Shown: one piece after another, positions 5,001 through 6,647 of the stretch
How positions within the stretch are numbered: position 1 is the stretch's first letter
Layout of the letters: each line of letters begins with the position of its first letter
From: Gammaproteobacteria bacterium
GTDB taxonomy: Bacteria > Pseudomonadota > Gammaproteobacteria > Natronospirales > REEB76
Reading direction: 5' to 3'
NCBI GenBank assembly: GCA_027317045.1
Contig: DAHVFI010000122.1
Coordinates: 1 to 6,647, forward strand
Length of the DNA: 6,647 bases
Notes under the pieces: generated by a model
Told to the model about the DNA's origin: nothing
Database searches by the model: none
What the model saw: only the letters and a program-made list of their open reading frames with translations
Position numbers and translations under genes: made by a program

Positions 5001-6647
5001 ATGAATACGCAACTTCTGACAAGCCTATTGCCCAACACAGCACATCCTTCAGTGCGCTGGGGGCGTCTGTACGGCAGCAGCGCCAGCCTGGCTTTGGCCG
5101 AGGCTGCACAACAAGCCGATGCGCCGCTGCTATTGGTAACACCCACGGCCCGCGAAGCCGAGCGCATGCTGGCGGAACTGCGTTTCTATCTCGGCAAGGA
5201 GGCGCTGCCGGTGAGGTTTTTCCCGGACTGGGAAACGCTGCCCTACGACACCTTCTCCCCTCATCAGGACATCATCTCCGAGCGTCTTGCCACGCTTGCA
5301 CTGTTGCCTGATATGCGCCGCGGGGTGGTAAGCATCGCCGCGGCCACCCTCATGCAACGCTTGCCGCCGCCTGCTTACCTAGCGGGCAACGCTTTCCTGC
5401 TCAAAGTGGGGGAACGGCTGGATCCGGAAGCCATGCGTCAGCGGCTCACCGCTGCCGGTTACGCTTCCGTCCCGCAAGTCATGGAGCATGGCGAGTTCGC
5501 GGTGCGCGGCGCCTTGCTGGACATCTTCCCGATGGGCAGCCCCACGCCCTTCCGCATTGATCTCTTTGATGAAGAAATCGAAAGCATCCGCCGTTTCGAT
5601 CCCGAAACCCAGTTGTCTCAGGAACCGTTCCAGGAAATACGGCTGCTGCCGGCACGCGAGTTTCCCCTGGACGAAGACGGCATCCGCGGATTCCGCCGGC
5701 GTTATCGTGCGCGTTTCGAAGGCGACCCGCAGAAAAATCCTGTCTACCGCGACGTCAGCAACGGTCTTGCACCAGCCGGTATCGAATACTATGCGGCGCT
5801 ATTTTTTGACCAAAGTGCCGGCTTTTTCGATTACTTGCCAGCCGATGCAATCGTCGCATTGCTGGAGGATATTCATGGAGCTGCCGCACAAACCTGGATG
5901 CAGATCGCGGAACGTTACGAACAGTATCGTCACGATATCGAACGCCCGCTGTTGCGCCCCGATGAACTATGGCTGCCGCCGGAAACCATCGAAATCACAC
6001 TGGCCTCACGGTCGCGCATACAGCTGCAAAACTTTGAATCCCCGGATAAGAGCGCCATGAATTTTGCCACCGCCGCGCCGCCGCCACTCAGAGTGGAAAG
6101 TCGTGCCGCAGAACCGGTGGAGAAACTGCTGCAGTTTCTCCAGAATTTCCCAGGACGCGTGCTGTTCGCGGCGGAATCCGCCGGCCGGCGTGAATACCTG
6201 CTGGAACTGCTGACGCGTCGTGGCCTGAATCCAGTATCCGTGGAGGATTGGCCAGCGTTTCTCGACAGCGACGCCCGCATCGCCTTGTGCATCGCGCCCT
6301 TGGAACGCAGCCTGTTACTGACGGAAGCCGGAATTACCCTCATCGCCGAAGAACAACTATTCGGCCAGCGCGCCCGTCAATCGAACCGGCGTAGCAACAG
6401 CCGCGACCCCGGAAACATCATCCGCGATCTGGCGGCGCTTGCGGAAGGCGCGCCGGTGGTGCACCAGGAGTACGGGGTCGGCCGTTATCTGGGCTTGCAG
6501 CTTCTGGAACTGAACGGCATCGAGACGGAATTCCTGATGCTGGAATACGCCGGCGGCGATAAACTTTACGTGCCGGTTTCTTCCTTGCATCTCATCGCCC
6601 GCTACAACGGCAGTGCGCCTGACACCGCACCCCTGCACCGCCTGGAC
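5001..6647 (+). CDS. mfd: Mfd, transcription-repair coupling factor (partial, N-terminal 549 residues)
   Basis: Mfd recognises RNA polymerase stalled at DNA lesions, removes it and recruits UvrA for nucleotide excision repair. The reading frame is open from the ATG at 5001 to the window edge, covering about half of the usual 1150 residues; the RecG-like translocase motor and C-terminal domain lie outside. Seen in order: the UvrB-homology module, with DWETLPYDTFSPHQDIISER (about 78-97) and the UvrA-facing stretch around VMEHGEFAVRGALLDIFPMG (160-179). Arg169, Arg185 and Phe189 align with E. coli Arg165, Arg181 and Phe185, remembered as UvrA contacts. Then come PAGIEYYAALFF, a variable domain 3 region (about 350-460), and the RNA-polymerase-interacting domain with HQEYGVGRYLG (488-498) and KLYVPVSSLHLIARY (521-535). 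Leu514 appears to match E. coli Leu499, needed for polymerase binding. No intact Walker A is seen in this module, as expected for Mfd. No Shine-Dalgarno site precedes the ATG. It is probably transcribed separately from aguAB or by read-through; no clear promoter was found. Confidence 0.96.
   Translation, partial: MNTQLLTSLLPNTAHPSVRWGRLYGSSASLALAEAAQQADAPLLLVTPTAREAERMLAELRFYLGKEALPVRFFPDWETLPYDTFSPHQDIISERLATLALLPDMRRGVVSIAAATLMQRLPPPAYLAGNAFLLKVGERLDPEAMRQRLTAAGYASVPQVMEHGEFAVRGALLDIFPMGSPTPFRIDLFDEEIESIRRFDPETQLSQEPFQEIRLLPAREFPLDEDGIRGFRRRYRARFEGDPQKNPVYRDVSNGLAPAGIEYYAALFFDQSAGFFDYLPADAIVALLEDIHGAAAQTWMQIAERYEQYRHDIERPLLRPDELWLPPETIEITLASRSRIQLQNFESPDKSAMNFATAAPPPLRVESRAAEPVEKLLQFLQNFPGRVLFAAESAGRREYLLELLTRRGLNPVSVEDWPAFLDSDARIALCIAPLERSLLLTEAGITLIAEEQLFGQRARQSNRRSNSRDPGNIIRDLAALAEGAPVVHQEYGVGRYLGLQLLELNGIETEFLMLEYAGGDKLYVPVSSLHLIARYNGSAPDTAPLHRLD

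Noticed and set aside
5488..6060. 190-codon open frame on the plus strand inside mfd, in a different frame
   Set aside because: The mfd frame runs unbroken through this stretch with strong similarity to E. coli Mfd; the other frame gives a Ser/Arg/Cys-rich translation without motifs.

Overview
The window reads as a piece of chromosome from a moderately GC-rich gammaproteobacterium. The protein families point there: LolC and LolD for lipoprotein export, SfsA aligning residue for residue with the E. coli protein at its N-terminus, Mfd close to the E. coli form, and an AguA/AguB pair of the Pseudomonas/plant type. I cannot name a genus. Gene density is very high, no stretch over about 120 bases lacks a gene, and I see no tRNA, rRNA, CRISPR array, insertion sequence, prophage gene or attachment site.

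The left part (1-2280) is on the minus strand. In transcription order it runs sfsA (2280 to 1570), lolC (1540 to 293) and lolD (300 to beyond the left edge). The sfsA-lolC gap is 29 bases and lolC overlaps lolD by 8, so the three look like one transcription unit. LolC and LolD are the membrane and ATPase parts of the inner-membrane complex that extracts outer-membrane lipoproteins and passes them to LolA. Whether a separate lolE follows, or this LolC-like protein works alone as a LolF-type homodimer, cannot be decided here. SfsA is a nuclease-fold protein with a poorly defined cellular role.

A divergent promoter region (2281-2400) separates this from the plus-strand genes. The first is a small exported protein of unknown function with a long Ala/Pro/Thr-rich linker and a conserved-looking C-terminal domain (2401-2898). 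It is followed by a perfect 12-bp hairpin (2922-2949) that looks like a terminator but lies only 17 bases before the next start codon.

The aguA-aguB pair (2967-4912), joined by an ATGA overlap, encodes the two-step route agmatine to N-carbamoylputrescine to putrescine. An 88-base spacer with two hairpins and an 8-bp tandem repeat leads to mfd (5001 to beyond the right edge), the transcription-repair coupling factor, present here as its first 549 residues. The mfd frame is open without interruption to the end of the window.

Overall this is a housekeeping region. From memory, E. coli also has mfd and lolCDE close together and divergently oriented, so the frame of this locus looks ancestral, with sfsA, the unknown exported protein and aguAB lying between. 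I found no convincing new system. The items most worth a second look are the unknown exported protein, the hairpin in the aguA leader, and an unusual charged residue in a membrane segment of LolC.
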